A stretch of 64,000 nucleotides of DNA, from positions 682,001-746,000 of the forward strand of contig NZ_CP121247.1 in NCBI RefSeq assembly GCF_029632765.1. The letters run 5' to 3'. This document shows, one piece after another, positions 55,017 to 64,000 of this stretch; the stretch's first letter is position 1, and every line of letters starts with the position of its first letter. The notes below the pieces were generated by a model. It saw only the letters and a program-made list of their open reading frames with translations, had not been told where the DNA came from and ran no database searches. Source of the stretch: Arcanobacterium wilhelmae (GTDB lineage: Bacteria; Actinomycetota; Actinomycetes; Actinomycetales; Actinomycetaceae). Made by a program: the position numbers and the translations under genes.

Positions 55017-55366
55017 TTCCCTCGTTTCAGTTGCTTCAGATGGAGGTCGTAACGATCATCTGCGATGGGGATGTTTGTTTTATACCATTTTGTCCATTGG
55101 CCGGATTTGTCTCCTGCGATGAGGATAATGGCCCGCCGGTTCGGATCGAATATAAAGAGTAACCGTATTTTGCTTCGACCGGATGAGCCTGGCCAAAGTT
55201 CTTTCATGTTCTTGTGGCGTGATCCTGAGATTGTATCGACAAGTGGGCGCCCTAAACTCGGCCCATGCTCTCTAAGCAATTCTAGTGCCGCGATTACTTG
55301 TACCGATGAGCTGGGGTCTAATCTGCTTAGCCAGTCGGCAACTGGTTCGACATCGATTTCCCACAC
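55013..55366 (-). CDS. HigB/RelE-superfamily toxin (phage Gp49-like)
   Basis: 117 residues. VADWLSRLDPSSSVQVIAAL, then GRPLVDTISGSRHKNMKELW and KIRLLFIFDPNRRAIILIAGDK are the RelE-fold strands with basic residues used in mRNA cleavage. GTG start at 55366 lies seven bases after a -10 box, so the transcript would be leaderless. Forms an operon with the antitoxin. Confidence 0.88.
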   Translation of the reverse strand: MWEIDVEPVADWLSRLDPSSSVQVIAALELLREHGPSLGRPLVDTISGSRHKNMKELWPGSSGRSKIRLLFIFDPNRRAIILIAGDKSGQWTKWYKTNIPIADDRYDLHLKQLKRGK

Positions 55367-55372
55367 GACATA

Positions 55373-55401
55373 ATTTTAGAACTTAGAAGTTCTAAAATCA
55401 A
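55373..55401 (-). promoter_or_regulatory. Toxin-antitoxin promoter and 26-bp operator
   Basis: -35 TTGATT (55401-55396) and -10 TAAAAT (55378-55373) are 17 bases apart on the minus strand. The whole spacer and -10 are covered by a perfect palindrome with 12-bp arms (ATTTTAGAACTT) and AG in the centre. The antitoxin probably represses here. Confidence 0.75.
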
Positions 55402-55420
55402 TGTCTTTTTCGTGCTGTTC

Positions 55421-56269
55421 TTAGTATGTGGGTGCTGCGGGTTGGCCCAAGTAATCTTCGTACGTCTTCGCACCAGAACGGTAGTAACGGGTGGACTCCT
55501 CAACGCCGAGGAAACGGAAATGCCACGGCTCGAAGTTGTAACCCGTCACGCCCGTGTTCCCTTGCGTGTAGCGCAAAATAAACCCGTACTTCCATGAATT
55601 TGCGGCAAGCCACTGCGCGGCCTCGGTTTTGGCAAACGCCGCCGTAAGCTCGCTGCCGTCGGTCAGATCCACGGCAAGGCCAGTCTGATGCTCAGAATAC
55701 CCGGCGCGGGCCGAGAGGAGCTCCGCGTGCTCACTTCCGTAACGGTTGGCGTATCCGGGGTGAAGGGTTGCCTGAGTCGAGGCGGAGCGGTAGCCCGAGC
55801 GCAGCTCGAAGAAGACCCCTGCTTTTTTCGCGGCAGCATACATCTGTGCGAGCGCCTCGGCCGCATCTTTGCGAAGTAACTGGCCACCAAAACTTGGCAC
55901 GCCAAGCGACGTCGGTGCTACCAGATCCTTAGGGGTATAGCTGAGCGGGGTAAGTGGGTTCTTCTTGTTCACTAAGACGGTGAGCGAATCAGCTGACGTG
56001 AAATCGATTGTTTCTGAACGGGGCTGGCGCGACGCCATCATGAGGGTGGCCATTGGCCCGAGAGCGTCCGCCATCGATTGAGCTGAGCGGTAGGGGATCG
56101 CGGGATCAACGTGCAGCGTAGCCTGCTGGGGCTTTTCTGTAGCCGCGCTCGCCTGTTTTTCAGTGGCAGAGCTTTCAGAACCGCTAGCAAATGGCGTCAG
56201 GAGGGCACACGAAATTCCCAGCGCCAGCGCGCCGGAAATCCCACCAATTTTGTGAACCATGTGTGCCAT
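55421..56269 (-). CDS. D-alanyl-D-alanine carboxypeptidase (VanY/M15B)
   Basis: 282 residues with a signal peptide (about 1-30). ELRSGYRSASTQ, then SEHQTGLAVDLTDGS (SxHxxGxAxD zinc motif) and FEPWHFRFLG (third His) define M15B. Secreted enzyme that removes the terminal D-Ala from peptidoglycan stem peptides. ATG 56269; an alternative ATG lies three codons inside. Confidence 0.93.
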   Translation of the reverse strand: MAHMVHKIGGISGALALGISCALLTPFASGSESSATEKQASAATEKPQQATLHVDPAIPYRSAQSMADALGPMATLMMASRQPRSETIDFTSADSLTVLVNKKNPLTPLSYTPKDLVAPTSLGVPSFGGQLLRKDAAEALAQMYAAAKKAGVFFELRSGYRSASTQATLHPGYANRYGSEHAELLSARAGYSEHQTGLAVDLTDGSELTAAFAKTEAAQWLAANSWKYGFILRYTQGNTGVTGYNFEPWHFRFLGVEESTRYYRSGAKTYEDYLGQPAAPTY

Positions 56270-56367
56270 GGGCAGAAGTTTATCGAATCGTTATAAAAAG
56301 ATGAACGCAGATTTCATGTGAATTTGCTGAACGAAGCAAACTGTGTGGGCAAGGTGACGGCGGATGC

Positions 56368-57354
56368 TCAACCGCGCGCATCTTGCGCAAGGCGTGCGAT
56401 ATGAAGGGAAAGGTACGCAACCTCGTCGGTGGAGAGCGTGGCGTCGGTGCGCAGCTCAATGATTTCGGCGAGCACGCGCGCCACCTTCGCAGCCTCCGGG
56501 TAGGAGGAGTTGATCGATTCGGAGATCGCGCTCATGAGATCGTCGAGCTGGCGGTGTTCGGCGATGCGCACGAACAGGTAGCGCAGGTGCGTGATGAAAC
56601 GCCCAACGTTCACGCTGGATTGCTCGAGGTGGATCCCGAAATAGTCCTCGATCACGTCGATCATCTGTTGGATCACGCCGGTCATCATGTACGTGCCTGC
56701 GAGGTTTCCCTGCGTGAAAGCGGCGTTCACCAAGTGGAGCGTGATTGCCACCGCCTCGTCGGCCGGGAGGCGGACATCCTCATACTGCGGGCACTGCTCG
56801 AAACGCGCGTTGATCTCGTCGAGCATCTCGTGGGCGGCGGTGAACTCGGCCGGGTACAGGCCCCGCACTTCTGCTTCGAGTGGGTACGGCGAATGGATAC
56901 CCTTGCGCGCCCGCTTCACGGCAAACGCGATGTGATCGGCAAGAGCGATCAGTAGCGCTGGATTTTCTGCAACGACGCCGGTGAGGGGCTGAGCCGAAGT
57001 CCCGGTTGGAGCGACGGAGTGGGAGACACCGGCGCCGGGCGTTCCGGTGGGAGTGCTCGAGCTAGATGTGCTGGTGTCGGGAAGGAAAGCGCTAGAAACA
57101 GGTGTGAGCTGCACACTCGCGGAAACCTCGCCGACGATCGCGACGATCTGGGGTGGGATGTCGGCGAGGAGCTGGCCGAGGTGGTCGGGGGAGCGGTCAT
57201 CAGAGGGAACAAACGTGCGCACGATCGCTGCCGGATCGACGGCGTCGCCGGGCTTCTTCTGGAAGCCGAGCCCGCGGCCCGTGAGGATCACCTCCGTGCC
57301 GTGCTCATCCCGTGCCAACACCACGTTGTTGTTGAACACGCGCAATACGTTCAT
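56368..57354 (-). CDS. LicT/BglG-family transcriptional antiterminator
   Basis: 328 residues. CAT RNA-binding domain at 1-57 (VFNNNVVLARDEHGTEVILTGRGLGFQKK-type, core GRGLGFQKKPGD). PRD1 and PRD2 follow, with the regulatory His at about 141, 207, 256 and 318, all present. An unusual 45-residue Ser/Thr/Pro-rich insert (about 84-128) lies between CAT and PRD1. It would bind the antiterminator site at 59709-59736 when beta-glucosides are present. ATG 57354. Confidence 0.92.
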   Translation of the reverse strand: MNVLRVFNNNVVLARDEHGTEVILTGRGLGFQKKPGDAVDPAAIVRTFVPSDDRSPDHLGQLLADIPPQIVAIVGEVSASVQLTPVSSAFLPDTSTSSSSTPTGTPGAGVSHSVAPTGTSAQPLTGVVAENPALLIALADHIAFAVKRARKGIHSPYPLEAEVRGLYPAEFTAAHEMLDEINARFEQCPQYEDVRLPADEAVAITLHLVNAAFTQGNLAGTYMMTGVIQQMIDVIEDYFGIHLEQSSVNVGRFITHLRYLFVRIAEHRQLDDLMSAISESINSSYPEAAKVARVLAEIIELRTDATLSTDEVAYLSLHIARLAQDARG

Positions 57355-57554
57355 GCCACCTCCTTCGTCACCGCACCATTTTAGTGCAGAAATATTCTCG
57401 TGCCCGGGCCTTTCGTTCGCTGTGCGCAACTGTGAGGGTGCGGATCCCGCTTGTGGCCTGGTCGGAGCGCGATGGCTCAGGGGACCGGTGGGGGCGGGGC
57501 CTCGGTGCCGTATGGCGCGATGTCTCGGGTATGTCGGTTCGCGCAGGGATGAGG

Positions 57555-57588
57555 CGGGGCGGGCGGAAGTGAACTTCCGCCCGCCCCG
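57555..57588. terminator. 16-bp inverted repeat after PTS gene
   Basis: CGGGGCGGGCGGAAGT and complement separated by GA, between the PTS gene and licT-like gene. Probable weak terminator that allows partial readthrough. Confidence 0.6.
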
Positions 57589-57605
57589 GAATCCTGCCAG
57601 CGCGA

Positions 57606-59636
57606 TTACTTCGTTGCCGAAATAATCTCCTCGCCAGCCTGAACATCCATGCCCACGCGCGGCTCAACCGAGCTCATCGCGCGAGTATTCGTGATTACCA
57701 CGAGCGTGGTGGTGGGGTAACCCGCCGCCTGGACCTTCTCCAGGTCAACGTCCACCAGCGGCTGACCCGCTTCGATAATGTCGCCCTTGGCAACCTTCGG
57801 CTCGAAGCCGTCGCCCTTCATCTCCACAGTGTCGATGCCGACGTGCACGAGCACCTCAACGCCCGTATCCGACGTGATGCCGTACGCGTGGCCAGACTTC
57901 TGTACCGTCTTGACCTTGCCCGAGACGGGGGAGACGATGTGACCGCTTGCGGGCACCACGCCAACGCCCTCGCCGAGCGCGCGGGAGGCGAACACCTTGT
58001 CGCCGGTTTCCTCCAGCGAGATCACCTTGCCGGCAACCGGTGCGAGCACTGCCGTCGTCACCGGGGCGAGAGTTGCAACCGAGCCGTCTTCTGCCGACGC
58101 CGGGGCGCCAGCCTCTGCGGCGGTCGCGGTAGCGGTTGCAACGCCTTCCTCAGAATCGCGCTGGGCGATAAACTCGGCCTGCTGCTCCGGGGTACGGTAG
58201 CCGGAGATGATCACGAGGATCATCGCGGTGAAGAATGCAACCGCGATCGCGATCACGTAGGTGAGCATCGGGGTGAACACCGGGATCGTCAGAAGCGAGG
58301 TGAACACGAAGGCGGAGGTCTTCACGCCGCCGGTCGGGATGCCAAGAATACCGATCACAACACCGCCGGCCAAGCAGCCTGCGAGCATGCGCGGGTAGAT
58401 GCGCTTGAAGCGCAGGTGGATGCCGTAGAGCGACGGCTCGGAAATACCACCGAGGAGGCCGGCCGCGAGAGCACCCGCAGCGGTCTGGCGCATCGTCTTA
58501 TCACGATCCTTAATTGCCAGGAACAGAACACCAGCGGTCGCGCCGAAGCACGCGAAGTTCCATGCGCCCATCGGGCCCTGGATGAAATCGTAGCCGAGGG
58601 TGTTGATGTTGATCAGCATCAGAGCGTTGAGCGGCCAGTGCAGGCCGAGCGGCACCAGGAACGGGTACACGAGCGGGATCAGAATAGCGAAGATGAACGG
58701 AGCGTTGCCGTTGAGCCAGGCCAGGCCAGCGCCCAGACCGGAGCCGAGCCAGATCGAGATCGGGCCGATGAGGAACGCGGTGAGCGGGATCATGATGATC
58801 AGCGAGAAGAAGGGCACGAACACCATGTGCACGATCTCAGGGATGATGCGCTTGAGGGTGCGGTACACACCCGCGAGGACCACGGCCATGAACAGAGGCA
58901 CGAACACCTGCCCGCCGTAATCATTGAGCTGCATCGGCAAGCCGAACACGTGAGCCGTGTAGAAATCGCCACCGAGAGTCGACGACGTGGTCTTCACTGT
59001 GTCCGCCGCGTTCTTCAGGGCGCCGAACTCCGGGGTCATCACAGCGAGCATGATCGCGGCGCCGAGCCAGCCATCAACCTTGAGCTTCTTCGCGGCGTTG
59101 TAAGCAACCATCACCGGGAGGAAGTAGAGCACCGAACGCCACATCGCGTCGATGAATACCCAGCTAGCGCCCTTATTCGGATCATGGAAGTTTTGAATGT
59201 GGAGAGCTTCCATCACGGCTGCAAGTGCGATGATCAGCGACGCGCCGAGGAGCACGCCGAGAATCGGGCGGAACGAATCGGAAAGGAACTCGAAGAAGGT
59301 ATCCACCCACGCGTACTTGCCACGGGCCTTCGCGCGCATCTCGTCCTTCACATCTGCGTTCGACTTCCCGCCGTGGAAGTTTTTCATCTGCGGGAGTTTC
59401 ACCATGTCGTTGTAGACGTTGGCGACGCCGCCGCCGATGATCACCTGGTAGCGGTCGCCGCTCTGGGGGACGGCGCCGAGCACGCCAGGGATCTTTTCGA
59501 TCTCGTCGTTGTTGACGCCGGAGGCGTCCTTGAGCTCGAAACGCAGGCGGGTTGCACAGTGCGTGAAGCTCGAAATATTTTCTGGGCCGCCGATGGCGTC
59601 CAGAATCGCCTCGGGGGCGTTAATTTTGGTGGTCAC
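57606..59636 (-). CDS. Beta-glucoside PTS permease EIIBCA (1)
   Basis: 676 residues. EIIB at the N-terminus with the phosphorylated Cys in FTHCATRLRFEL, EIIC with about ten membrane helices (about 100-480, contains GGISEPSLYGIHLRF), then EIIA with the His in VLVHVGIDTVEMKG. Takes up and phosphorylates a beta-glucoside or related sugar. An antiterminator site and terminator precede the gene. Confidence 0.93.
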   Translation of the reverse strand: MTTKINAPEAILDAIGGPENISSFTHCATRLRFELKDASGVNNDEIEKIPGVLGAVPQSGDRYQVIIGGGVANVYNDMVKLPQMKNFHGGKSNADVKDEMRAKARGKYAWVDTFFEFLSDSFRPILGVLLGASLIIALAAVMEALHIQNFHDPNKGASWVFIDAMWRSVLYFLPVMVAYNAAKKLKVDGWLGAAIMLAVMTPEFGALKNAADTVKTTSSTLGGDFYTAHVFGLPMQLNDYGGQVFVPLFMAVVLAGVYRTLKRIIPEIVHMVFVPFFSLIIMIPLTAFLIGPISIWLGSGLGAGLAWLNGNAPFIFAILIPLVYPFLVPLGLHWPLNALMLININTLGYDFIQGPMGAWNFACFGATAGVLFLAIKDRDKTMRQTAAGALAAGLLGGISEPSLYGIHLRFKRIYPRMLAGCLAGGVVIGILGIPTGGVKTSAFVFTSLLTIPVFTPMLTYVIAIAVAFFTAMILVIISGYRTPEQQAEFIAQRDSEEGVATATATAAEAGAPASAEDGSVATLAPVTTAVLAPVAGKVISLEETGDKVFASRALGEGVGVVPASGHIVSPVSGKVKTVQKSGHAYGITSDTGVEVLVHVGIDTVEMKGDGFEPKVAKGDIIEAGQPLVDVDLEKVQAAGYPTTTLVVITNTRAMSSVEPRVGMDVQAGEEIISATK

Positions 59637-59675
59637 ACCTAGCTCCTTTGCTGAAAGTGGCCGTTTTCGGGCAAT

Positions 59676-59736
59676 AAAAAAGACCCGAGATACACTGGTG
59701 GTATCTCAGGTCTTGCCCCAAAACGGGTAACAATCC
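59676..59736 (-). promoter_or_regulatory. RAT antiterminator site plus terminator
   Basis: GGATTGTTAC...GGGGCAAGACC (59736-59709, minus) closely matches the RAT site bound by LicT/SacY proteins. It overlaps a 13-bp terminator stem (59681-59713), followed by six T (59681-59676). Confidence 0.85.
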
Positions 59737-59919
59737 TTCGGTCCGAAAACCGATTGCGTACAGCCTAGCACCGCATGTGATGCAGTTCAATAGGTGCGAC
59801 GAACCGGGAACCGGCAGTCGCGAAACGTGTGTGCATGGTTGACGCACACGGCGTGCGGAAATGCAGTTCGTGAGATGTGCGCCGGCGTGCTCGTCAGATC
59901 GCCGCGCCACAGTCTGGCT

Positions 59920-62148
59920 TCAGAGCGCGACGGCGATGACCGCGCCGCCCTCGGCCACCTCACCGGGCGCCTCTGGCGTCACCTGCGCGAGCGCACGCGT
60001 GTTTGTGACCACCACGAAGGTAGTAGTGGAGTGCCCTGCGGCCTCGATCGCCGCGAGATCCGCGCTCGCAAGCGGATCGCCAACATCCACACGTTGCCCG
60101 CGCTCAACATGAGCGGTGAACCCGCGGCCCGCCATCTCCACTGTGTCGATCCCAATGTGGATCAGAACCTCCACGCCGTCGTCCGAGCGAATCCCGTAGG
60201 CGTGCCCGCTTGGTTGCACGGCCGTGACCACGCCCGCAACCGGCGAACTGAACTCGCCGCTCGCCGGGACGATTCCCACGCCGTTTCCGAGAGCCCGCGA
60301 GGCGAAGATCGCGTCGCTCGTTTCCTCCAGCGCTACGATCCGGCCATCGACCGGCGAATACACGCTCGCGTGCAACCCATTGGCCGCGCCCGTCACCTGG
60401 CCCTCCTGCGAGGGGAGCGGGAACGCGTGCGCGAGCCCTGAGCCCGGCCCCTCGTCCGCAAACACTGGAGCCTCGGACATCGCTCCGGCCTCCGACCGAT
60501 CGCTCCCCGACGTCCGCGCGGGCACACCTGCGACATCAGCGCCCCCGACGTCGGGAGCCTGGCGAACGCCCACACCCGCCGGAGCCGTGGCCGTAACTGG
60601 CGCATCGGCGTCGTCCATCAACGGCGAAAGCTGGCCGACCCGGAAACGAGTGCCGTTCGCGGATGCGCCAAAAATCGGCTTCTCGCCAGGCTCGCGGTAG
60701 CCCACAATCAGCACGCCAACCATCGCCACGAAGAAAGCCACCGCGATCGCAATCAGGTACGTGCCCGCAGGATCGAAGACGGGGATAGTGAGCAGCGATG
60801 AGAAGACGAACGCCCGCGTTGTGACCCCGCCCGTCAGCCATCCGCCGATCGTGATCGACAGTCCGCCAGCCGCACACCCCACCAGCAACGCCGGATACAC
60901 ACGCCGATAGCGCAGGTGAACGCCGTAGAGCGCCGGCTCCGACGTGCCGCCAATCAGCCCCGCCCACAGCGCCGAGCGCGCCGTTGAACGAGTGGCGTGA
61001 TCCTTCGCCCGCCATGCCACAATCGCCACGCCCGCCGCCGCGCCGTAGCACGCAAAATTCCAGGCGCCCATCGGGCCCTGCAGAAAATCAAAGCCGAGCG
61101 TCGAAAGGTTCACCAGCATCAGCACGTTGAGCGGCCAATGCAACCCCAGCGGAACAATAAACGGATACAGCAAGGGGATCGACAGTGCGAACACGTATGG
61201 CGCGGAACGATTCACCCAGCCCAGCATGTCGCCGATCTCGTTCCCCAACCACACGAACGCAGGGCCAATCACGAACGCTGTGAGCGGCACCATCACGAGC
61301 AGCGTAAGGAACGGGACGAACATCAGCTGCATCGTTTCCGGCAGATGCCGCTTCAGCCAATGATAGAGCCACGCCAACACGGGAACCATCGCCAACGGAA
61401 CGAGTACGCGGCCCCCATAGCTCGGCAAATGCAACGGTAGGCCGAAAACATCCAGAGTGAAACTCAACGTTCCCGCCGGCGAGCCCAGCTCCTCCAAGCC
61501 GGCCGTTCCTCCCGAGGTGTGTGCCGCAAGCGTTCGAATCGCGCCCGTAAACGGGGTCATCAACGCGAGCATCACCGCCGCGCCCAGCCATCCATCAACC
61601 TTCATCTTGACCGAGGCGTTGTACGCCACCAACACAGGCAAGAAGAAGAACACGCCCGCCCACAGCGATTCCACGAACCACCGCTCAGGAGTGCGGCCCG
61701 TGGAGGCGAACCCGGGCACCCCCAGCCACTGCAACACGATCGCCAGCGCCATCACCAGTGAAGCACCGAGCAAAACACCAAGCGACGGGCGGATCGCATC
61801 CGAGAGATACTCGGAAAAGGCGTTGAACACGGCCGACTTCCCGCGGCCCTTCTTCTCCAACTGCTCCTTCAGCTCATCATCTGTGGCGCGCCCAAAATTG
61901 CGCATCGCCGGCAGAGCCATGAACTTCGAAAAATAATCCGCAACATTGCCGCGCACGACCACCTGGTAGCGATCGCCCGCCTGCGGGATCGCGGCGATCA
62001 CATCTGGCGCGCCGGCGATCTTCTCCCGATTCACCGCCGAATTATCCTTGAGCTGGAAACGCAAACGTGTGGCACAGTGGATCACGGTGGCGATATTCTC
62101 CATGCCCCCGATGCCATCGAGTACTTCCTGTTGCGAATTCTTGGCCAC
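59920..62148 (-). CDS. Beta-glucoside PTS permease EIIBCA (2)
   Basis: 742 residues, a paralogue of the neighbouring permease. EIIB Cys in IHCATRLRFQL, EIIC with GGTSEPALYGVHLRYRR, EIIA His in VLIHIGIDTVEMAG. About 100 extra residues, Ala/Pro/Gly-rich (about 495-600), separate EIIC from EIIA. GTG start with GGGAGG upstream. I see no antiterminator site before it, so its control may differ. Confidence 0.92.
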   Translation of the reverse strand: MAKNSQQEVLDGIGGMENIATVIHCATRLRFQLKDNSAVNREKIAGAPDVIAAIPQAGDRYQVVVRGNVADYFSKFMALPAMRNFGRATDDELKEQLEKKGRGKSAVFNAFSEYLSDAIRPSLGVLLGASLVMALAIVLQWLGVPGFASTGRTPERWFVESLWAGVFFFLPVLVAYNASVKMKVDGWLGAAVMLALMTPFTGAIRTLAAHTSGGTAGLEELGSPAGTLSFTLDVFGLPLHLPSYGGRVLVPLAMVPVLAWLYHWLKRHLPETMQLMFVPFLTLLVMVPLTAFVIGPAFVWLGNEIGDMLGWVNRSAPYVFALSIPLLYPFIVPLGLHWPLNVLMLVNLSTLGFDFLQGPMGAWNFACYGAAAGVAIVAWRAKDHATRSTARSALWAGLIGGTSEPALYGVHLRYRRVYPALLVGCAAGGLSITIGGWLTGGVTTRAFVFSSLLTIPVFDPAGTYLIAIAVAFFVAMVGVLIVGYREPGEKPIFGASANGTRFRVGQLSPLMDDADAPVTATAPAGVGVRQAPDVGGADVAGVPARTSGSDRSEAGAMSEAPVFADEGPGSGLAHAFPLPSQEGQVTGAANGLHASVYSPVDGRIVALEETSDAIFASRALGNGVGIVPASGEFSSPVAGVVTAVQPSGHAYGIRSDDGVEVLIHIGIDTVEMAGRGFTAHVERGQRVDVGDPLASADLAAIEAAGHSTTTFVVVTNTRALAQVTPEAPGEVAEGGAVIAVAL

Positions 62149-62285
62149 GCTGCCTCCCTTAGTTCTGCATCAATGGTAGCCGGAGGGGAGGACAAAAATT
62201 GGCGATCACCTCGGGTGAGGAGGTTCGGTAGGCGGCCCACCCCGCGTCGGGCTCGCCGGACCGAGCGTACCGGCGGCGAGGTGTC

Positions 62286-63650
62286 CTACGCCCGCACTGA
62301 AATCTTCTCCCGCATCAGCCACAGCGCCGGCACACCAGCGCACACGGACACCGCAATGGCGTAATACGCGGGCGCGAGCAGATTCCCCGTCGCGGAGGTC
62401 AACATGCTCACCACCGCAGGAGTGAGCCCACCAAACAAAACCGCAGCCAAGTTATAGCCGATCGCCATCCCAGAAAACCGTCCATGTGCAGGGAACTGCT
62501 CGGGCACCGACGACGCCGCAATCGCAGACCACGCCGCGGCGGGCGCCGCCAACAGCGCTGCCGCCACGCCCAACACCCACGCTGAGCCCGAGGACAACAT
62601 CGCGTAACCCGGCACCGCGAGCGCCAACAGGGCAAGGAGGGTCGCTATAAAAGCGCGCCTGCGCCCGAAAACATCCGCCGCAAGGCCAACGAACGGCGTC
62701 ACCACAATCGCCGCCACCGCCGCCACAATGCCGAGCCGCAACGCAGTCATCGAATCTGTGTTCATCGACTCCACGTACGTTGGAATATAGGTAATCGTCA
62801 AGAAATACGACGCCGAACCGACCGTCGAGATCAAGAACGACACCAAGACCGCCATTTTTTGCTCGCGGAACGTGTACATCAGCGGGGTCGACGCCGCGGC
62901 TCCATCCGCGTCCGCGCTCGCGGGATGACCCGCCTGCGACACCCGAGCCACAAAACCAGCTGCACTGCGCGACGCAACCTGCGCACCGCCGTCGGGCCTC
63001 GCCACTGAGCTATCGGCGCTCGTCGTGACCGCAGGCGACTCCGCCATGTACTTACGCAACGGAATCATGCCGGCGGCGAAGAACGCGCCGAGCACAAAAG
63101 GCAGGCGCCACGCCCAGTCGTGGAGGGCCTCAGTGCCGAAGATCCGGGTGACCAGCGCCGCCGACCCCACCGCGAGCAGTGCACCAACCTCCGAGTTGGC
63201 CGCCGCCCACGACGCCGCCAACCCCCGCCGGTTCGGGCGCGCTGTCTCAGTCAAATACACCATGATGCCCGTGTACTCCGCGCCCACGGAGAAACCGGCG
63301 AGCGCGCGGAAAAGCAGCACAATGATGCCACCCCACGCGCCGATCGTCGCATACCCGGGTGTGAGCGCTATCCCCGCCATCGACACAGCCATCAACCCCG
63401 CCGATGCGATCAGCGCAACCGTGCGCCCGCGTGTATCGCCGATATGTCCGAACACCACCGCACCCAGCGGGCGGAAAACAAACCCCACCGCCGCGATCGC
63501 TAGCACAAGTAGTGTGGAGTTTTCTGAATTTGGGTAGTAGGTGGAACTGAGCGACGTGGCAAGGTAGAAGAATAGCGAAAAATCGAACCATTCGATCACC
63601 GTGCCCGACGCCGCGATCAGCATAGACAGACGACGCGTGCGTTGATTCAT
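62286..63650 (-). CDS. MFS metabolite:H+ symporter (MHS family)
   Basis: 454 residues with twelve helices. ASGTVIEWFDFSLFFYLA at the N-terminus and GHIGDTRGRTVALI (loop 2-3) are typical of ProP/ShiA/KgtP-type symporters; SVGAEYTGIMVYLTE matches helix 4. A cytoplasmic insert rich in Ala/Ser (about 210-260) lies in the middle. Substrate probably a carboxylate or betaine-like solute. Confidence 0.88.
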   Translation of the reverse strand: MNQRTRRLSMLIAASGTVIEWFDFSLFFYLATSLSSTYYPNSENSTLLVLAIAAVGFVFRPLGAVVFGHIGDTRGRTVALIASAGLMAVSMAGIALTPGYATIGAWGGIIVLLFRALAGFSVGAEYTGIMVYLTETARPNRRGLAASWAAANSEVGALLAVGSAALVTRIFGTEALHDWAWRLPFVLGAFFAAGMIPLRKYMAESPAVTTSADSSVARPDGGAQVASRSAAGFVARVSQAGHPASADADGAAASTPLMYTFREQKMAVLVSFLISTVGSASYFLTITYIPTYVESMNTDSMTALRLGIVAAVAAIVVTPFVGLAADVFGRRRAFIATLLALLALAVPGYAMLSSGSAWVLGVAAALLAAPAAAWSAIAASSVPEQFPAHGRFSGMAIGYNLAAVLFGGLTPAVVSMLTSATGNLLAPAYYAIAVSVCAGVPALWLMREKISVRA

Positions 63651-63880
63651 TCTTCAATCATAATCGGGGAGGGGAGGGTTGCCACTCCGACTTCGGGGTG
63701 AACTGAACGAACCGTCGCCGACGCTGGTACCAGGCTTGCGTCCGCACTGTTCCTTCCCACCCGGCGCCACACCGCCCGCCATACGCTTACCGCGGAATCG
63801 GCCACAATCCGCCACTGTCTCTCCACATCGGAGCGTAATCCGGGTAGGGTGGCAGGGTTAAAGACACGAAAGATTTCCTT
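63651..63880. other. Divergent spacer, no gene seen
   Basis: 230 bases between the MHS symporter and the YkvI-like gene. No clear promoter repeat or terminator is visible. Confidence 0.5.
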
Positions 63881-64000
63881 ATGATTAAACAAATTTTGAT
63901 TGTTTCTTCCGCGTTCATTGGCCTTGTCGTGGGTGCGGGTTTCGCCTCCGGCCAGGAGGTATTGCAGTACTTTGTGGCGCACGGCACCTGGGGTATTGCG
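63881..64000 (+). CDS. YkvI-like membrane transporter (5' part only)
   Basis: 40 residues visible, cut by the window end. ILIVSSAFIGLVVGAGFASG then QEVLQYF is the start of YkvI/branched-chain-amino-acid-transporter-like proteins with an unwound GAGFASGQE helix. ATG 63881; weak ribosome site (AAAGATTTCC). Confidence 0.7.
   Translation, partial: MIKQILIVSSAFIGLVVGAGFASGQEVLQYFVAHGTWGIA

Noticed and set aside
57843..59642. 599-codon open frame opposite the PTS gene
   Set aside because: Antisense of a well-conserved EIIBCA gene; composition is His/Arg/Glu-rich, as expected from a mirrored GC-rich frame.

Overview
The window reads as chromosome from a moderately GC-rich actinobacterium, probably of the Actinomycetaceae (Trueperella/Arcanobacterium-like). 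This is an inference from gene order and protein style (prfB-ftsE-ftsX-M23 hydrolase-smpB-ssrA, GuaB1-type IMPDH-like enzyme, MHS and PTS genes); I could not run a database search.

Layout. 1-7289: Tad pilus minor proteins, then a conserved core block (prfB, ftsEX, an EnvC/RipA-like M23 hydrolase, smpB, an FMN reductase, tmRNA). 7290-22828: an accessory island that starts immediately 3' of tmRNA. Its left half is AT-richer and entirely on the minus strand. It is one continuous, translationally coupled seven-gene operon (14427 down to 7656): two uncharacterised proteins sharing a Q-I-rich peptide motif, an excisionase-like HTH, an RloC-like AAA/zinc-hook anticodon-nuclease homologue, a 65-residue ORF, a XamI-like restriction enzyme and its adenine methyltransferase. 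Its right half (14816-22000) is a phage-type replication module on the plus strand: sigma-like HTH, DUF2800, DUF2815, family A DNA polymerase and a primase. Two copies of a structured 5' RNA element lie in this module, and an IS3 remnant cuts it off. 22829-25715: a tandemly duplicated module (64-residue membrane protein plus opposing ABC-F gene). One ABC-F copy is intact, with a possible leader-peptide attenuator; the other has decayed.

25815-36173: a mixed region with an ADP-ribosylglycohydrolase broken by a CA-repeat slip, a DUF4300-like lipoprotein, an ArsR-like regulator with an MFS exporter, a DUF5692-like pair with one member truncated by a rearrangement, a MazEF-type toxin-antitoxin pair, DUF2871 and pirin. 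36333-50664: metabolism (ldh, argGH, guaB1-purA-purB, Zn-alcohol dehydrogenase, MetE-like methyltransferase, NDH-2). The MetE-like gene is preceded by a methionine-rich leader peptide and a terminator, a classical attenuator layout. 50736-64000: secreted enzymes, L31 type B, M20 peptidase, a HigBA-like toxin-antitoxin pair with a 26-bp operator, a DD-carboxypeptidase, a LicT-type antiterminator with two beta-glucoside PTS permeases (the first preceded by an antiterminator site and terminator), an MHS symporter and the start of a YkvI-like gene.

The most promising undescribed system is the coupled operon at 7656-14427. It appears to combine an anticodon nuclease-like sensor, a type II restriction-modification pair and two novel proteins under one promoter that carries 9-nt tandem repeats. 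The two best regulatory RNA candidates are the paired phage leader element (15374 and 20450) and the Met-rich attenuator (48236-48349).
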